Translations under genes and position numbers: made by a program
Shown here: positions 36,993 through 46,228 of the stretch, in pieces
How the letters are laid out: the number at the start of each line of letters is the position of its first letter
Numbering within the stretch: position 1 is the first letter of the stretch
The notes under the pieces: model-generated
The model's database searches: none
What the model saw: the letters and a program-made list of their open reading frames with translations, nothing else
Told to the model about the DNA's origin: nothing
Assembly: GCA_003281185.1 (NCBI GenBank)
Contig: QCCS01000007.1
Span: 1 to 64,000, forward strand
DNA length: 64,000 nucleotides
From: Prochlorococcus sp. AG-347-M15
Lineage (GTDB): Bacteria; Cyanobacteriota; Cyanobacteriia; PCC-6307; Cyanobiaceae
Direction: 5' to 3'

Positions 36993-37475
36993 TTAATTAT
37001 CATTTTGAAAATTTATTTGTTTGTGTGCCTCATATATCGCAATACCACATGCTACAGAAAGGTTTAGACTCCTAACACCTTTTTGACCATTGTTTCCATC
37101 TTGTAAATTCGGCATAAATATTGATATTAAAAATTCGCTTTTATCAATAATACAATTTGGCAATCCTGAATCTTCTCTCCCAAATAGCAAAATATCATCT
37201 TGCTTAAATTTAAAATCATTCAAATATATACCATTTTTTTTACTAAAAGAAATGATTCTTTTCGTAGCCTTTGACACCAAAAATTTATCAAAATTCTCAA
37301 ACTTATTAACAGTAACTAGAGGCCAATAGTCTAATCCAGCTCTTTTTAAATATTTATCTTCTAGTTTAAAACCCAAGGGCTCTATTAGATTAAGAGGGAT
37401 ATTAAATGCAGCACATGATCTGGCAATATTACCAGTATTTTGTGGGATTCTAGGTTCAAAAAGAGCAACTTCCAA
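36993..37475 (-). CDS. trmL: tRNA (cytidine/uridine-34-2'-O)-methyltransferase
   Basis: A 160-residue SPOUT methyltransferase that methylates the wobble ribose of tRNA-Leu. The SAM-binding knot motifs are present: PQNTGNIARSCAAFN, ILLFGREDSGLP and SLNLSVACGIAIYEAHKQ. It follows cobU at a 2-base gap on the same strand and lies just upstream of tRNA-Met. Confidence 0.95.
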   Translation of the reverse strand: MEVALFEPRIPQNTGNIARSCAAFNIPLNLIEPLGFKLEDKYLKRAGLDYWPLVTVNKFENFDKFLVSKATKRIISFSKKNGIYLNDFKFKQDDILLFGREDSGLPNCIIDKSEFLISIFMPNLQDGNNGQKGVRSLNLSVACGIAIYEAHKQINFQNDN

Positions 37476-37477
37476 TT

Positions 37478-38038
37478 TTAAGTAGGTATTTCAATACTTA
37501 TTTCATCTATTTTGATTGCTCTGCCGTTTATAGCAAGCCAATTATCTTTTGATATATTGGTTATTCTCTTTTGAAGCTCGCCGATTCTTTCAATATAAGT
37601 ATTCCCAATTTTATATTCAGAGACCAAGCTCCAACCTACTTGTTCTCCAACAAGAAATGTTAAGCTTTTTCTTTTCATTAAGAGACTTGTAAGTGAATTC
37701 ATTTTTGTTGACCATTCATTTTCTTCCTTTCCAATACTTTCCATAACAAATCCGCCAATAGAATCTATTAATAATGGTCCTTCTTCCTTCTTTAATGTGT
37801 TTAATAGATCTGTAGTTTCTATTAATTTCCAATCTTTCGGCCTTCTTTTTCGATGTAAATTAATTTTATTTTGCCATTCTTTATCATCAACATTGAGTTC
37901 AGATAAAGCCACATATGACAAATTTTTTACGCTTTTTGCAAGATGCTCTGCGAATTCACTTTTACCACTCTTCGTCCCCCCTGTAATAAAAATTAAATTT
38001 GATAAATAATTACTAGTACTTAAATTGTTGGTATTCAT
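37478..38038 (-). CDS. cobU: Adenosylcobinamide kinase / adenosylcobinamide-phosphate guanylyltransferase
   Basis: This 186-residue bifunctional enzyme activates adenosylcobinamide in lower-ligand attachment of (pseudo)cobalamin. Seen: P-loop FITGGTKSGKSEFAE, the guanylylated-His region INLHRKRRPKDWKLIET, PLLIDSIGGFVMES and VGEQVGWSLV. It fits the window's B12 theme with cobN and metH. Confidence 0.95.
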   Translation of the reverse strand: MNTNNLSTSNYLSNLIFITGGTKSGKSEFAEHLAKSVKNLSYVALSELNVDDKEWQNKINLHRKRRPKDWKLIETTDLLNTLKKEEGPLLIDSIGGFVMESIGKEENEWSTKMNSLTSLLMKRKSLTFLVGEQVGWSLVSEYKIGNTYIERIGELQKRITNISKDNWLAINGRAIKIDEISIEIPT

Positions 38039-38048
38039 AAATTCTCTT

Positions 38049-38360
38049 TTATTTAGAGAAATACCACCAAGTTGCTAAGGGAATAATGGTGGCTGCAATT
38101 AAAAGACCAATAACTATATAAATAGCAGTAGAACTTTCAGTATCATTGGATCTCATGACGTTAAAATTTGGATCCACTACAGGGTTATCAATAGATGAAG
38201 GTTGGCTTTTTTCATAATTAATAATAGTTTTTTGCCCTGTGACAACGAAAAATTTATTTATATTTCTAAGACCTTCTGCGTAAGCAGTACTAGGAGTAAG
38301 GGTAAAAATTAAACTAGTAATTATAAAAGAAAATAAATATTTATTAATGTTTAAGTTCAT
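38049..38360 (-). CDS. Hypothetical exported protein with C-terminal membrane anchor
   Basis: From the ATG at 38360 it is 103 residues: a signal peptide (NINKYLFSFIITSLIFTLTPSTAYA, cleavage likely after AYA), a short polar domain (EGLRNINKFFVVTGQKTII) and a C-terminal helix (TAIYIVIGLLIAATIIPLATW). A longer version from 38396 spoils the signal peptide. Probably in the periplasm or thylakoid lumen. It precedes cobU by 10 bases. Function unknown. Confidence 0.75.
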   Translation of the reverse strand: MNLNINKYLFSFIITSLIFTLTPSTAYAEGLRNINKFFVVTGQKTIINYEKSQPSSIDNPVVDPNFNVMRSNDTESSTAIYIVIGLLIAATIIPLATWWYFSK

Positions 38361-38471
38361 CGTAATAGGTTTTAAATAATTATATATTAAAAACAATATG
38401 TTTGAGTATCATTAATCTTACTAACTAATATAATATTTTCATAATTAAAACAATATATACATATTTTATAT

Positions 38472-39098
38472 ATGGGGTTCAATGGGAAATCTTTAATATT
38501 AATCGGTACATTACTCTTTATTTTTCAAATAGCAAATTTCATTTCAATAAATACAATAACGCCTGAGCTCGAAAGAGCACAAGTACTTGCTGCTATAGCA
38601 TCATTAATTATTATCTTGATAGGTTTCTTATTTAAGCAATTTGAACCTATAGCTAATGAGAAAGCTGATTTAATAGGTGAAAATAAATTTCTCTTTGACA
38701 AAAACGTTCCTGATGAAGTTATTGATGAACTTGCATGGGGATCTGAAGCAATACTAACTTCTACTGCAGCAGCATCAATATTAATACACAATGATGGAGT
38801 AAATATCTTGAGAAGAGGAATTACTTCAAGTTATGAGTTTAAACCTGGTGAAACTTGTCTAAGATCGACAAAAGATATGAAATTAATATCATTAGCAAAC
38901 ACTAAATTTTATCCTGGAAGAGATGAGTTTTTTAAATTTTGTCCGAATATACCTTCAGTTTTAGTTGTACCTATAAATAGCAAGGCTTTTATCTTGATAG
39001 GAGGTTGGAGTCCAAAATGTTTTACTAAGTCAGATGAAAAATGGATAAAAAATTGGTCTAAAAAGATCAATAATATTTTTTCTAAGAATAATTTTTAA
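38472..39098 (+). CDS. Cytochrome b6f haem-cofactor assembly protein, CCB2/CCB4 type
   Basis: A 208-residue protein with two N-terminal membrane helices (SLILIGTLLFIFQIANFI and VLAAIASLIIILIGFLF) and a soluble domain (LPDEVIDELAWGSEAILTSTAAASILIHNDGVNILRRG-type pattern). This matches PF11152 (CCB2/CCB4), needed in chloroplasts to attach haem c(i) to cytochrome b6. Role in cyanobacteria is by analogy. It overlaps the convergent lptC by four bases. Confidence 0.85.
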   Translation: MGFNGKSLILIGTLLFIFQIANFISINTITPELERAQVLAAIASLIIILIGFLFKQFEPIANEKADLIGENKFLFDKNVPDEVIDELAWGSEAILTSTAAASILIHNDGVNILRRGITSSYEFKPGETCLRSTKDMKLISLANTKFYPGRDEFFKFCPNIPSVLVVPINSKAFILIGGWSPKCFTKSDEKWIKNWSKKINNIFSKNNF

Positions 39099-39724
39099 AA
39101 ATAAATCATTGAGCGAACTCTTTTATCTTTTGCTTTAAAACTAATCGATTCTGTATCAAGATTATAGAAGGCATTTTCTGAGTTTATTTCAAATTTATTA
39201 TCGTTTTTTTCGTCTTTTATTATATATTTTACTGGATTAAAAAATTCAATTATATTATTTGAATTTAACCTTGCTTTATCAGAATTTAAGAGGATATTTT
39301 TATTTTCAAATCTTATATTCCCCTCTAAAAGATACATATTCTCATCTAGATTCCAAATAAAATTATCTGCAAATATGATATCACCGGCTTGCTTAAGGGT
39401 TTCTAATTTTACATTTCCTTTCAATTTTAATATTTTATTGTTGTCTGATAATGTTGATTCATCTGAATTAATAATATACTTAGTTTCATTTCCGTTAAAT
39501 ATATTTATTTTTGTTTTTTTTAATTGAAATTCAAGTTTATTATTATCATAACTTGAATATGGACTGGTTATAGAATATATTTTATTTCCTTTCTTAGAGT
39601 AAATATTCATATCTAAACTATCTATTTTTTGTATAACATTTTTGTTTTTAATAATATTTGGAGTACATCCAAGACTAAAAACTGTAAGGAATGTTATTAA
39701 TTTATATATGTTTTTCATACTCAA
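39095..39724 (-). CDS. lptC: LptC-like lipopolysaccharide export protein
   Basis: A 209-residue protein beginning with a lipoprotein-like or anchor segment (LITFLTVFSLGC, Cys20), then a beta-jellyroll OstA/LptC domain with the alternating pattern INSDESTLSDNNKILKLKGN and GDIIFADNFIWNLDENMYLL. It should link the LPS ABC transporter to LptA across the periplasm. It overlaps metG by 23 bases (or 17 if translation starts at the third codon, ATG 39718). Confidence 0.82.
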   Translation of the reverse strand: MSMKNIYKLITFLTVFSLGCTPNIIKNKNVIQKIDSLDMNIYSKKGNKIYSITSPYSSYDNNKLEFQLKKTKINIFNGNETKYIINSDESTLSDNNKILKLKGNVKLETLKQAGDIIFADNFIWNLDENMYLLEGNIRFENKNILLNSDKARLNSNNIIEFFNPVKYIIKDEKNDNKFEINSENAFYNLDTESISFKAKDKRVRSMIYF

Positions 39725-41246
39725 GTTTATTTATTATTGGAAATGGTTTAGGAAGGCTTGAGTTGCTTATTAATAATCCCCATCTTAATTGCTTTTTCCA
39801 AGGAATTTCTTTTTTGTATAAAGAGCCAAGCTGTATATTTATCTTTGACGACAATTCCGGTAATAAAGGAAGTAATAATAATCCTATTATTCGAGTACTT
39901 TCTAATACGTTGTAAATTATTTCTTTGACAAGAGGCAAATTATCATTCTCTTTTATTAACATCCATGGCTGATTATCATTCAAATATAAATTTGTATTAA
40001 TTGCTAGATTAAGTATTTCATTAGCTGCTAAATCTAATTTGTAGTTATCAAAGTTATGAATATAGTTTTCAACTGCAATTTTTGCAAAATTCTCTAATTT
40101 ATTTTCATTTAAAATTTTTTCATTATTTGGCACTTTATTATCAAACCATTTTCTAGACATAGATGATGTTCTATTTAATAAATTACCAATTGTATTAGCT
40201 AAGTCATTATTGATGATGTCAACAAATCTTTTATCTTGAAAATCTCCATCATTGCCTAGTGATATGTCTTTAATGAGGTACCACCTTACAGGATCATTAC
40301 CATATTTTGTAAGCAATAAATCAGGGTCGAGTACATTTCCTAAGCTTTTACCCATTTTTTGCCCCTCTCTTGTAAGAAATCCGTGCCCAAAAACCTTTTT
40401 AGGAACTTTCATTTTGGCAGAAATTAGCATTGCAGGCCAATATACTGCATGGAATCTCAGAATATCCTTACCAATAAAATGAACATCAGCTGGCCATCCT
40501 CCATTAATTGATTTTTCCAATGAATGTTCTGTCGCATCTGAACTAATGGCACTTATATATCCAAGTAAAGCATCAAACCATACATAAAAGGTATGGTTAT
40601 CATAGTCAGGGACAGGAATTCCCCATGTAACATTTGTTCTTGAAATTGAAAAATCCTTTAAACCTCTAGATACAAAATTTATTATTTCATTCTTTCTTTC
40701 TATTGGCTCTATAAAAGAAGGTTCGTTGATTATTTTCTCGATTTCTTTTTGATATTTTGAAAGCCTAAAAAAGAGATTTTCTTCATTTTTCCATTCTAGA
40801 TTTTTTTGATGTATTGGACATTTGTATGTTGAAGAGTTTTCTGGATTATCTTTAAATTCTTCACAACCGACACAATACCAACCTTTTTGAACTCCCATAT
40901 AGATATCATCTGATTCTTTTACTCTTTCATAAAATTCATTAACAACAAATTCATGATTTTTTGAGCTTGTTCGTATAAATTTGTCAAAAGATATATTCCA
41001 ATCTTTCCAATTATTATTAAAGACTTCTGAGATTTCATCACAATGTGATTTTGGTTCAATACCCTTTTCATTAGCTGTTCTCTGTATTTTTAAACCATGT
41101 TCATCAACACCAGTGATGAAAATAACATCTTCACCTGCAAGCCTTTTATACCTAGCTATTGAGTCACAAATTATTGTTGTATATACACTTCCTAAATGAG
41201 GTTTATCATTAACATAGTATAAAGGTGTAGTAATGACAAAAGTCAT
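39702..41246 (-). CDS. metG: Methionyl-tRNA synthetase
   Basis: A 514-residue class I synthetase. The HIGH-type motif is TTPLYYVNDKPHLGSVYTTI, the KMSKS motif is QKMGKSLGNVLDP, and the zinc-knuckle region is CVGCEEFKDNPENSSTYKCPIHQ. It has a short C-terminal alpha-helical anticodon domain and no appended tRNA-binding domain, as in small cyanobacterial enzymes. Confidence 0.97.
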   Translation of the reverse strand: MTFVITTPLYYVNDKPHLGSVYTTIICDSIARYKRLAGEDVIFITGVDEHGLKIQRTANEKGIEPKSHCDEISEVFNNNWKDWNISFDKFIRTSSKNHEFVVNEFYERVKESDDIYMGVQKGWYCVGCEEFKDNPENSSTYKCPIHQKNLEWKNEENLFFRLSKYQKEIEKIINEPSFIEPIERKNEIINFVSRGLKDFSISRTNVTWGIPVPDYDNHTFYVWFDALLGYISAISSDATEHSLEKSINGGWPADVHFIGKDILRFHAVYWPAMLISAKMKVPKKVFGHGFLTREGQKMGKSLGNVLDPDLLLTKYGNDPVRWYLIKDISLGNDGDFQDKRFVDIINNDLANTIGNLLNRTSSMSRKWFDNKVPNNEKILNENKLENFAKIAVENYIHNFDNYKLDLAANEILNLAINTNLYLNDNQPWMLIKENDNLPLVKEIIYNVLESTRIIGLLLLPLLPELSSKINIQLGSLYKKEIPWKKQLRWGLLISNSSLPKPFPIINKLEYEKHI

Positions 41247-41314
41247 AAAGATTTTTTATTAATACTAACAGATATTTTTTAAACTAATAAGAACCCATTT
41301 TATTTATTATCTTA

Positions 41315-42499
41315 TTAATAAATAAATTCTAAAAGATTACTGTCATTTATTATATATTTAACTTTATATATTTTGTTACTATATATTTCTATTGATACAA
41401 AAAGAGTAATAAGTATTTCTAGTGAATAATCTGGAAAATAAACCAAAGCAATATTTTTTTTATGATTAATCCACTTAACGAATATTATTTTATAAAAAGG
41501 TTTCTTTTCGTTCTTAAAAAATAATTTTAAATACTTAAATTTATCATTTTTAAATATATTATTATTCTCTGATTGTCTAATTTTTGAATAATCAATAATC
41601 TTAGAGACTAAATCTTTACTTAGAACTTTGTAATTATTAATTTTATTATAGACTTGCCTTTGTATAATTAAATCAAGATATCTTCTTAATGGTGATGTAC
41701 ATTGTACATACATTTTAAGTCCTAATGATTCATGGATTCCTGGCTTAGTAGTTATGTAACTTCTTCCCATATATTGTTTTAATATTATATATTTAATATC
41801 ACTATCATTGTATCTATTAAGTATATCAGATGGATTGCAGTTTAATTTTTGAATTCTAAATGCAGCCGCTAAATCATATTTATCGATAAATAAACTTGTT
41901 ACATAACCCATTAATATCATTGATTCTGCAACTATAATTTGCGATATTGTTTTCTCTAATTTAGTTAGTATAATCTTATCTTCATATAATTTAATTTTAT
42001 TATTAGGACTTTCAAAAATAATTGCCCCTTGTTTTTTTCTGAATGTAATACTTTTTTCTAATAATTTTTTAATCTCAATTAATTCTATTTCTTCTTTAGG
42101 TTCTATTTCTAATATTTCATTTGCATCTTCATATGTTAATTGATATTTTGGTTTTATTATTGCTTCAGTTATATCATATTTATTTATTGATCCATCGTCA
42201 TTGAATTCTATTGCTGCACTAATAGTTTCTGAAACTTTATTTTGAGCTAGATTTGCCTTTTCAAGAATATCCTTAGGAAGCATTGGGACATATTGATCAA
42301 TTAAATATAAACTGCTATTTCTCTTTCTTGCATTTAAATCAACATTAGAGTCATGCAAAAAGAGCTTGCATGGATTACTTATATGTATCCATAAATTTTT
42401 TTTATTTCCTTCTTTTATTTCTAATGAAATAGCGTCATCAACCTCATGTGGTTCATCAGAGTCAATAATATATGTTTTTAAATCAGTTAAATCTTTCAA
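41315..42499 (-). CDS. RNB-domain exoribonuclease, catalytic domain only
   Basis: A 394-residue RNB protein. The active-site motif is intact: TYIIDSDEPHEVDDAISLEI (D-x5-7-D-D) followed by LWIHISNP. Later blocks are MILMGYVTSLFIDKYDLAAAFR and YVQCTSPLRRYLDLIIQRQV (RNase II motif). It lacks the cold-shock and S1 domains that flank RNB in RNase II/R; instead it ends in a short beta region. It may work with the inactive 740-residue relative at 24542-26764. It lies upstream (5') of nothing on its strand except rpsR/rpmG. Confidence 0.9.
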   Translation of the reverse strand: MKDLTDLKTYIIDSDEPHEVDDAISLEIKEGNKKNLWIHISNPCKLFLHDSNVDLNARKRNSSLYLIDQYVPMLPKDILEKANLAQNKVSETISAAIEFNDDGSINKYDITEAIIKPKYQLTYEDANEILEIEPKEEIELIEIKKLLEKSITFRKKQGAIIFESPNNKIKLYEDKIILTKLEKTISQIIVAESMILMGYVTSLFIDKYDLAAAFRIQKLNCNPSDILNRYNDSDIKYIILKQYMGRSYITTKPGIHESLGLKMYVQCTSPLRRYLDLIIQRQVYNKINNYKVLSKDLVSKIIDYSKIRQSENNNIFKNDKFKYLKLFFKNEKKPFYKIIFVKWINHKKNIALVYFPDYSLEILITLFVSIEIYSNKIYKVKYIINDSNLLEFIY

Positions 42500-42544
42500 A
42501 TATTTGAAATATTAATTATAGGACCAACTATATTCAATATGAAA

Positions 42545-42766
42545 TTATCCTTCAGGATTTACGAAGGGTAAAAGAGCTACAATTCTGGCTCTCTTAACAG
42601 CTAATGTGAGATCTCTTTGTTGCTTAGATGTTAAACCTGTCATTCTTCTTGGTAGGATTTTGCCCCTTTCAGTTATGAATTTTTTTAGTAGTTCTACATC
42701 CTTATAGTCAATAGGATCTCCCGGTTTGATAGGTGATAATTGTTTTTTAAAAATTGAATTAGGCAT
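42545..42766 (-). CDS. rpsR: Ribosomal protein bS18
   Basis: A 73-residue bS18: [37 protein letters not shown] is diagnostic, followed by [16 protein letters not shown]. Normal length. It follows rpmG by 12 bases on the same strand. Confidence 0.98.
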   Translation of the reverse strand: MPNSIFKKQLSPIKPGDPIDYKDVELLKKFITERGKILPRRMTGLTSKQQRDLTLAVKRARIVALLPFVNPEG

Positions 42767-42778
42767 GATTTGATTTCG

Positions 42779-42973
42779 TTACTTAATTTCTTTGTGAATT
42801 GTCATTCTGTTTAAATGAGGATTAAACTTTTTTAGTTCTAATCTTTCAGTTGTATTTCTACGATTCTTTTCAGTAGTATATCTTGAGACTCCATTTGATC
42901 TCTTAGGGTCTGTGCTTGTCCTAGCTTCAGTACATTCCAGGGTCACTACAACTCTTGTCCCTTTTTTAGCCAT
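42779..42973 (-). CDS. rpmG: Ribosomal protein bL33
   Basis: The ATG at 42973 gives the standard 64-residue bL33 start, [20 protein letters not shown]; an upstream ATG at 43021 would add 16 implausible residues. [20 protein letters not shown] is the conserved core. Lacks the CxxC pairs of zinc-type L33. Transcribed divergently from pheT. Confidence 0.96.
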   Translation of the reverse strand: MAKKGTRVVVTLECTEARTSTDPKRSNGVSRYTTEKNRRNTTERLELKKFNPHLNRMTIHKEIK

Positions 42974-43074
42974 TTTAATTAATACTTTATTGTATAATTT
43001 TCTATTGTACATCTTCAACAAACTTTTTTGAAGATATACTCATTTCTTTTATCATCATTGATTAAAAAATATAT

Positions 43075-45519
43075 ATGAAAGTTTCTCAAAATTGGTTGAA
43101 AAATTTAGTAGAAATTACTTCTACTCCTGAAGATCTCTCTGAGAAATTGTCTATTGGTGGATTTGAGGTTGAATCATTAGAAGATTGTTCAAAAAATGTA
43201 AATGGTGTTGTTTTAGGTAAGGTATTATCTGTTTTAAAACACGAAGGATCTGACAAACTTTCAATTTGCCAAGTCGATATTGGTAATTCAAGGAATTTAC
43301 AAATTATCTGTGGTGCGCGCAATATTAAACCAAATATTTATGTTTATGTTGCTACTGTCGGCGCGAAATTAAATGCAGTTGATTTAACTATTAAAAGAAG
43401 TGAAATTAGAGGTGTCATGAGTGAAGGAATGATATGTTCACTGCAGGAACTAGGTTTAGAGGACTCTAGCGATGGGATAGAGATCATTGAAGAAGATTTA
43501 GCCCTAAAACATGAATTGGGTACTCCAGGGTCTGAATTGCTTCAATTAAATGATTTTATATATGATTTAGCCATTACAGCTAATAGACCTGATGGAATGT
43601 CTGTTATGGGTATAGCACGTGAAATTTCCGCACTTTTAGAATCAAGCTTAAATTTTCCAGAATTAAAACATAAATACAATATTCATTTACTTAAAGGAAT
43701 TAAACTTTGTCCAGAGGCTATAGAATCTAATTGCATCTATACAATAAGCTGCATTGATGGAGTAAATGGAGAGAAATTATCGCCAATTTGGCTTAAAGAC
43801 CGTATAGAAAAATCAGGTATAAAATCTATTAATCTTCTAGTTGATTTAACAAATTATATTCTTTTAGAACAAGGTCAACCTTTGCATGCGTTTGATAAGG
43901 ATAAACTATCAAACTTAATTGGTAAGGAAGTTTCTCCAGAAGATTTCTCTGTAAGAAAAGGCAAGGATAACGAAAAGCTTATTTGCTTAGATGGTAAAGA
44001 ATATGAATTAAATGACAATATCACAGTTATTACTTGTTGTGATAAACCGGTAGCTATTGCTGGGGTTATAGGAGGTTTAGAAACTTCTGTAAGTAATAAT
44101 ACCTCATCTATTTACCTTGAAGGTGCTGTTTTTAATCCAGTTACTATAAGAAAATCCTCCAAGGCGGTTGGTATAAGAACAGAATCTAGCAGCAGGTATG
44201 AAAAAGGTATTTCATCAAAAAATACAATAAGTGCAGTAACAAGGGCAATTAATCTTTTAGAAGAATATTTTTCTATTAATTCACCAATCATCAATACTTC
44301 AAATTTAATAAGTAATGAGGATATATTTATTAAACTACGGAGAAATCGAATACATAAAATTCTTGGTCCATTAATAATTAACGATCAATTTGAAAAAAGA
44401 AATATATCTGATAATGAAATAGTTGATAAATTAACACTAATAGGTTGTACTTTAAAAAATAAGGAATATGGATGGAATGTAGCAGTAATTCCTAATAGAT
44501 CACATGATTTAACAAGAGAAATAGATTTAATTGAAGAAATAGCTAGATTAATAGGGTATGACAGATTCGACTTAAAACTTCCCAATCCAATTAAGCCTGG
44601 AAAATTGTCATCAGAACAGTTGGCATTGAGAAAAGTAAAAAATGCTTTTATAGAAAATGGTTTTAACGAAGTACTAAGCTACTCTCTTGTTCCTGAAGAT
44701 GATGAAAAACTTATAAAGATTTCTAATCCTTTGTTATTAGAAACAAGCTGTCTTAGAGATAATATCTGGAAGGAACATTTGGAGATAGTGAACCGTAATA
44801 TAAAAGCTGGGCAAGCAAGTTGTTATATATTTGAAATTGGAAATGTTTTTAATAAGAAAAATGAGTTCATTCAAGAAGAAGTTCTAAATGGTGCTATTTA
44901 TGGAAATAAAAAATTTGGAAAATGGATAAATTCGGGGAAGGATAACGATCTTAATTATTTCCAAGCCAGAGGAAAGTTAAATGAGGCTTTATCATCTTTG
45001 AACATTAAAATTGATGATAAACCTACTGATTCAATTGATTTTCTTCATCCAGGAAGAACAGCAAAATTAGTTATTGAAGGGAAAGATGCAGGTTATTTTG
45101 GTGAAATTCATCCCAAACTAATATTAGAAAAGAAGTCATTAAAAAAAGTTTATTTATTTAACATAAATGTTCCTAACCTATTGGGAGCTAGTACAAGAAA
45201 AAATAAATGGATTCCAATATATAAGCCGTACCCAATTGTTCCAAAAATGGAAAGAGATATAAATTTTGTTTTCAATAAGAAATTTTTAATTAGCGAAATA
45301 ACATCACAAATAAGAAAAACAGGAAAAAATCTTTTAGAGGATGTAAATTTACTTGATGTTTTTGAAGATACTAAATTTGGAGATGATTATATAAGTTATA
45401 CATTTAGATTATCTTATAGAGATAAAGATAAAACATTACTAGACTCGGACATTACATCTATACACTCAAATATCATATCTAAAGTTGAAAAATGCTTTAA
45501 CACTAAATTGAGGAATTAA
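43075..45519 (+). CDS. pheT: Phenylalanyl-tRNA synthetase beta subunit
   Basis: 814 residues with all expected domains: an N-terminal tRNA-binding OB domain (GVVLGKVLSVLKHEGSDKLSIC), B3/B4 (YDLAITANRPDGMSVMGIARE), editing region, B5 (LIEEIARLIGYDRF), and the C-terminal anticodon FDX-ACB domain (PYPIVPKMERDINFVFN). Full length. pheS is not in the window. Confidence 0.97.
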   Translation: MKVSQNWLKNLVEITSTPEDLSEKLSIGGFEVESLEDCSKNVNGVVLGKVLSVLKHEGSDKLSICQVDIGNSRNLQIICGARNIKPNIYVYVATVGAKLNAVDLTIKRSEIRGVMSEGMICSLQELGLEDSSDGIEIIEEDLALKHELGTPGSELLQLNDFIYDLAITANRPDGMSVMGIAREISALLESSLNFPELKHKYNIHLLKGIKLCPEAIESNCIYTISCIDGVNGEKLSPIWLKDRIEKSGIKSINLLVDLTNYILLEQGQPLHAFDKDKLSNLIGKEVSPEDFSVRKGKDNEKLICLDGKEYELNDNITVITCCDKPVAIAGVIGGLETSVSNNTSSIYLEGAVFNPVTIRKSSKAVGIRTESSSRYEKGISSKNTISAVTRAINLLEEYFSINSPIINTSNLISNEDIFIKLRRNRIHKILGPLIINDQFEKRNISDNEIVDKLTLIGCTLKNKEYGWNVAVIPNRSHDLTREIDLIEEIARLIGYDRFDLKLPNPIKPGKLSSEQLALRKVKNAFIENGFNEVLSYSLVPEDDEKLIKISNPLLLETSCLRDNIWKEHLEIVNRNIKAGQASCYIFEIGNVFNKKNEFIQEEVLNGAIYGNKKFGKWINSGKDNDLNYFQARGKLNEALSSLNIKIDDKPTDSIDFLHPGRTAKLVIEGKDAGYFGEIHPKLILEKKSLKKVYLFNINVPNLLGASTRKNKWIPIYKPYPIVPKMERDINFVFNKKFLISEITSQIRKTGKNLLEDVNLLDVFEDTKFGDDYISYTFRLSYRDKDKTLLDSDITSIHSNIISKVEKCFNTKLRN

Positions 45520-45528
45520 TTGTATTGC

Positions 45529-45578
45529 TAGTCTCATATAAGACTATAAAATAGTCTATATATAATTCTTATATGAGA
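45529..45578. repeat. Phased AGACT/AGTCT half-site cluster 1
   Basis: AG(A/T)CT half-sites start at 45530 (AGTCT), 45541 (AGACT) and 45553 (AGTCT), with a decayed ATTCT at 45565, i.e. steps of 11-12 bp. TAGTCT/AGACTA arms (45529-45534, 45541-45546) form a palindrome. TCTCATATAAGA (45532-45543) has an exact inverted copy at 45567-45578. It lies between pheT and a small exported-protein gene, 34 bases before the latter's ATG. Confidence 0.6.
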
Positions 45579-45612
45579 TAAATAATAATCATATAAAAGT
45601 AATTAATGTTGT

Positions 45613-45873
45613 ATGATAAAGTTCATGATTAATTTACTATCTCTACTTCTATCTTCAGTACTTTGGGTACAGGTACCTCAGTGGTCAGATGATTGGTCAA
45701 AATGTGCTGTTGACATACCAGATGCATCGTGTCACTGGTATATAACTGCACCAGATAATACTTTCGGCGAAGGATTTGATTGGGCTAGCGCCCCTTGGTT
45801 TGATGCTAATGGATTAAGCGATGTCCCTAGTATTGATAAACAAACTGCCATTGAAAAGCTTCAATCTAAGTAG
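45613..45873 (+). CDS. Small exported protein of unknown function
   Basis: An 86-residue protein with a signal-peptide-like start (MIKFMINLLSLLLSSVLWVQ) and a Trp/Asp-rich mature part (VPQWSDDWSKCAVDIPDASC, then HWYITAPDNTFGEGFDWASA) carrying two cysteines (31 and 40) that could form a disulfide. An alternative start is the Met at residue 5. Phased half-site cluster 1 lies just upstream and clusters 2 and 3 lie downstream. Not a family I recognise. Confidence 0.75.
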   Translation: MIKFMINLLSLLLSSVLWVQVPQWSDDWSKCAVDIPDASCHWYITAPDNTFGEGFDWASAPWFDANGLSDVPSIDKQTAIEKLQSK

Positions 45874-45893
45874 TACTGTCTTTAAGGCAGTAC
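45873..45893 (+). terminator. Hairpin after the small exported gene
   Basis: GTACTGTC and GGCAGTAC pair (one G-U) around a TTTAA loop, beginning at the last base of the stop codon. It is a stable stem in an AT-rich region, consistent with a 3' stabilising hairpin; no strong U run follows. Confidence 0.5.
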
Positions 45894-46069
45894 GGATAGT
45901 TATAAATTCCTTTTATAGCAAGACTTTTCAGCCCTTATTAATTTATTGGACATTGAAAGGACATAATTAATTGATTTTTATTCAATTTTTAATTTTTCCC
46001 AGCCATTAAGATGCAGTTTGTTATATGATTTATTAAAATTTAAAAAATATTTATCTTATTTATCTATTA

Positions 46070-46109
46070 TGAGACTATATATAAGACTTATAGTAAGTCT
46101 CATATAAGA
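46070..46109. repeat. Phased AGACT/AGTCT half-site cluster 2
   Basis: AGACT at 46072 and 46084 and AGTCT at 46096 are spaced exactly 12 bp. The 14-bp word AGTCTCATATAAGA (46096-46109) is identical to 45530-45543 in cluster 1. The 40-bp block aligns to cluster 3 (46236-46275) with about three-quarters identity by eye. It lies in the 411-base gap 45874-46284, which holds no convincing gene. Confidence 0.6.
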
Positions 46110-46228
46110 AGTGCTATAAAATAATTCTAATTATTTAAAAGTAAATTTTATTTTAAATTTCATTTATACATAATTATTATTTCCATAAATATAAATAATT
46201 GATGAAAAAAATTTGTACTTATAAGCTA

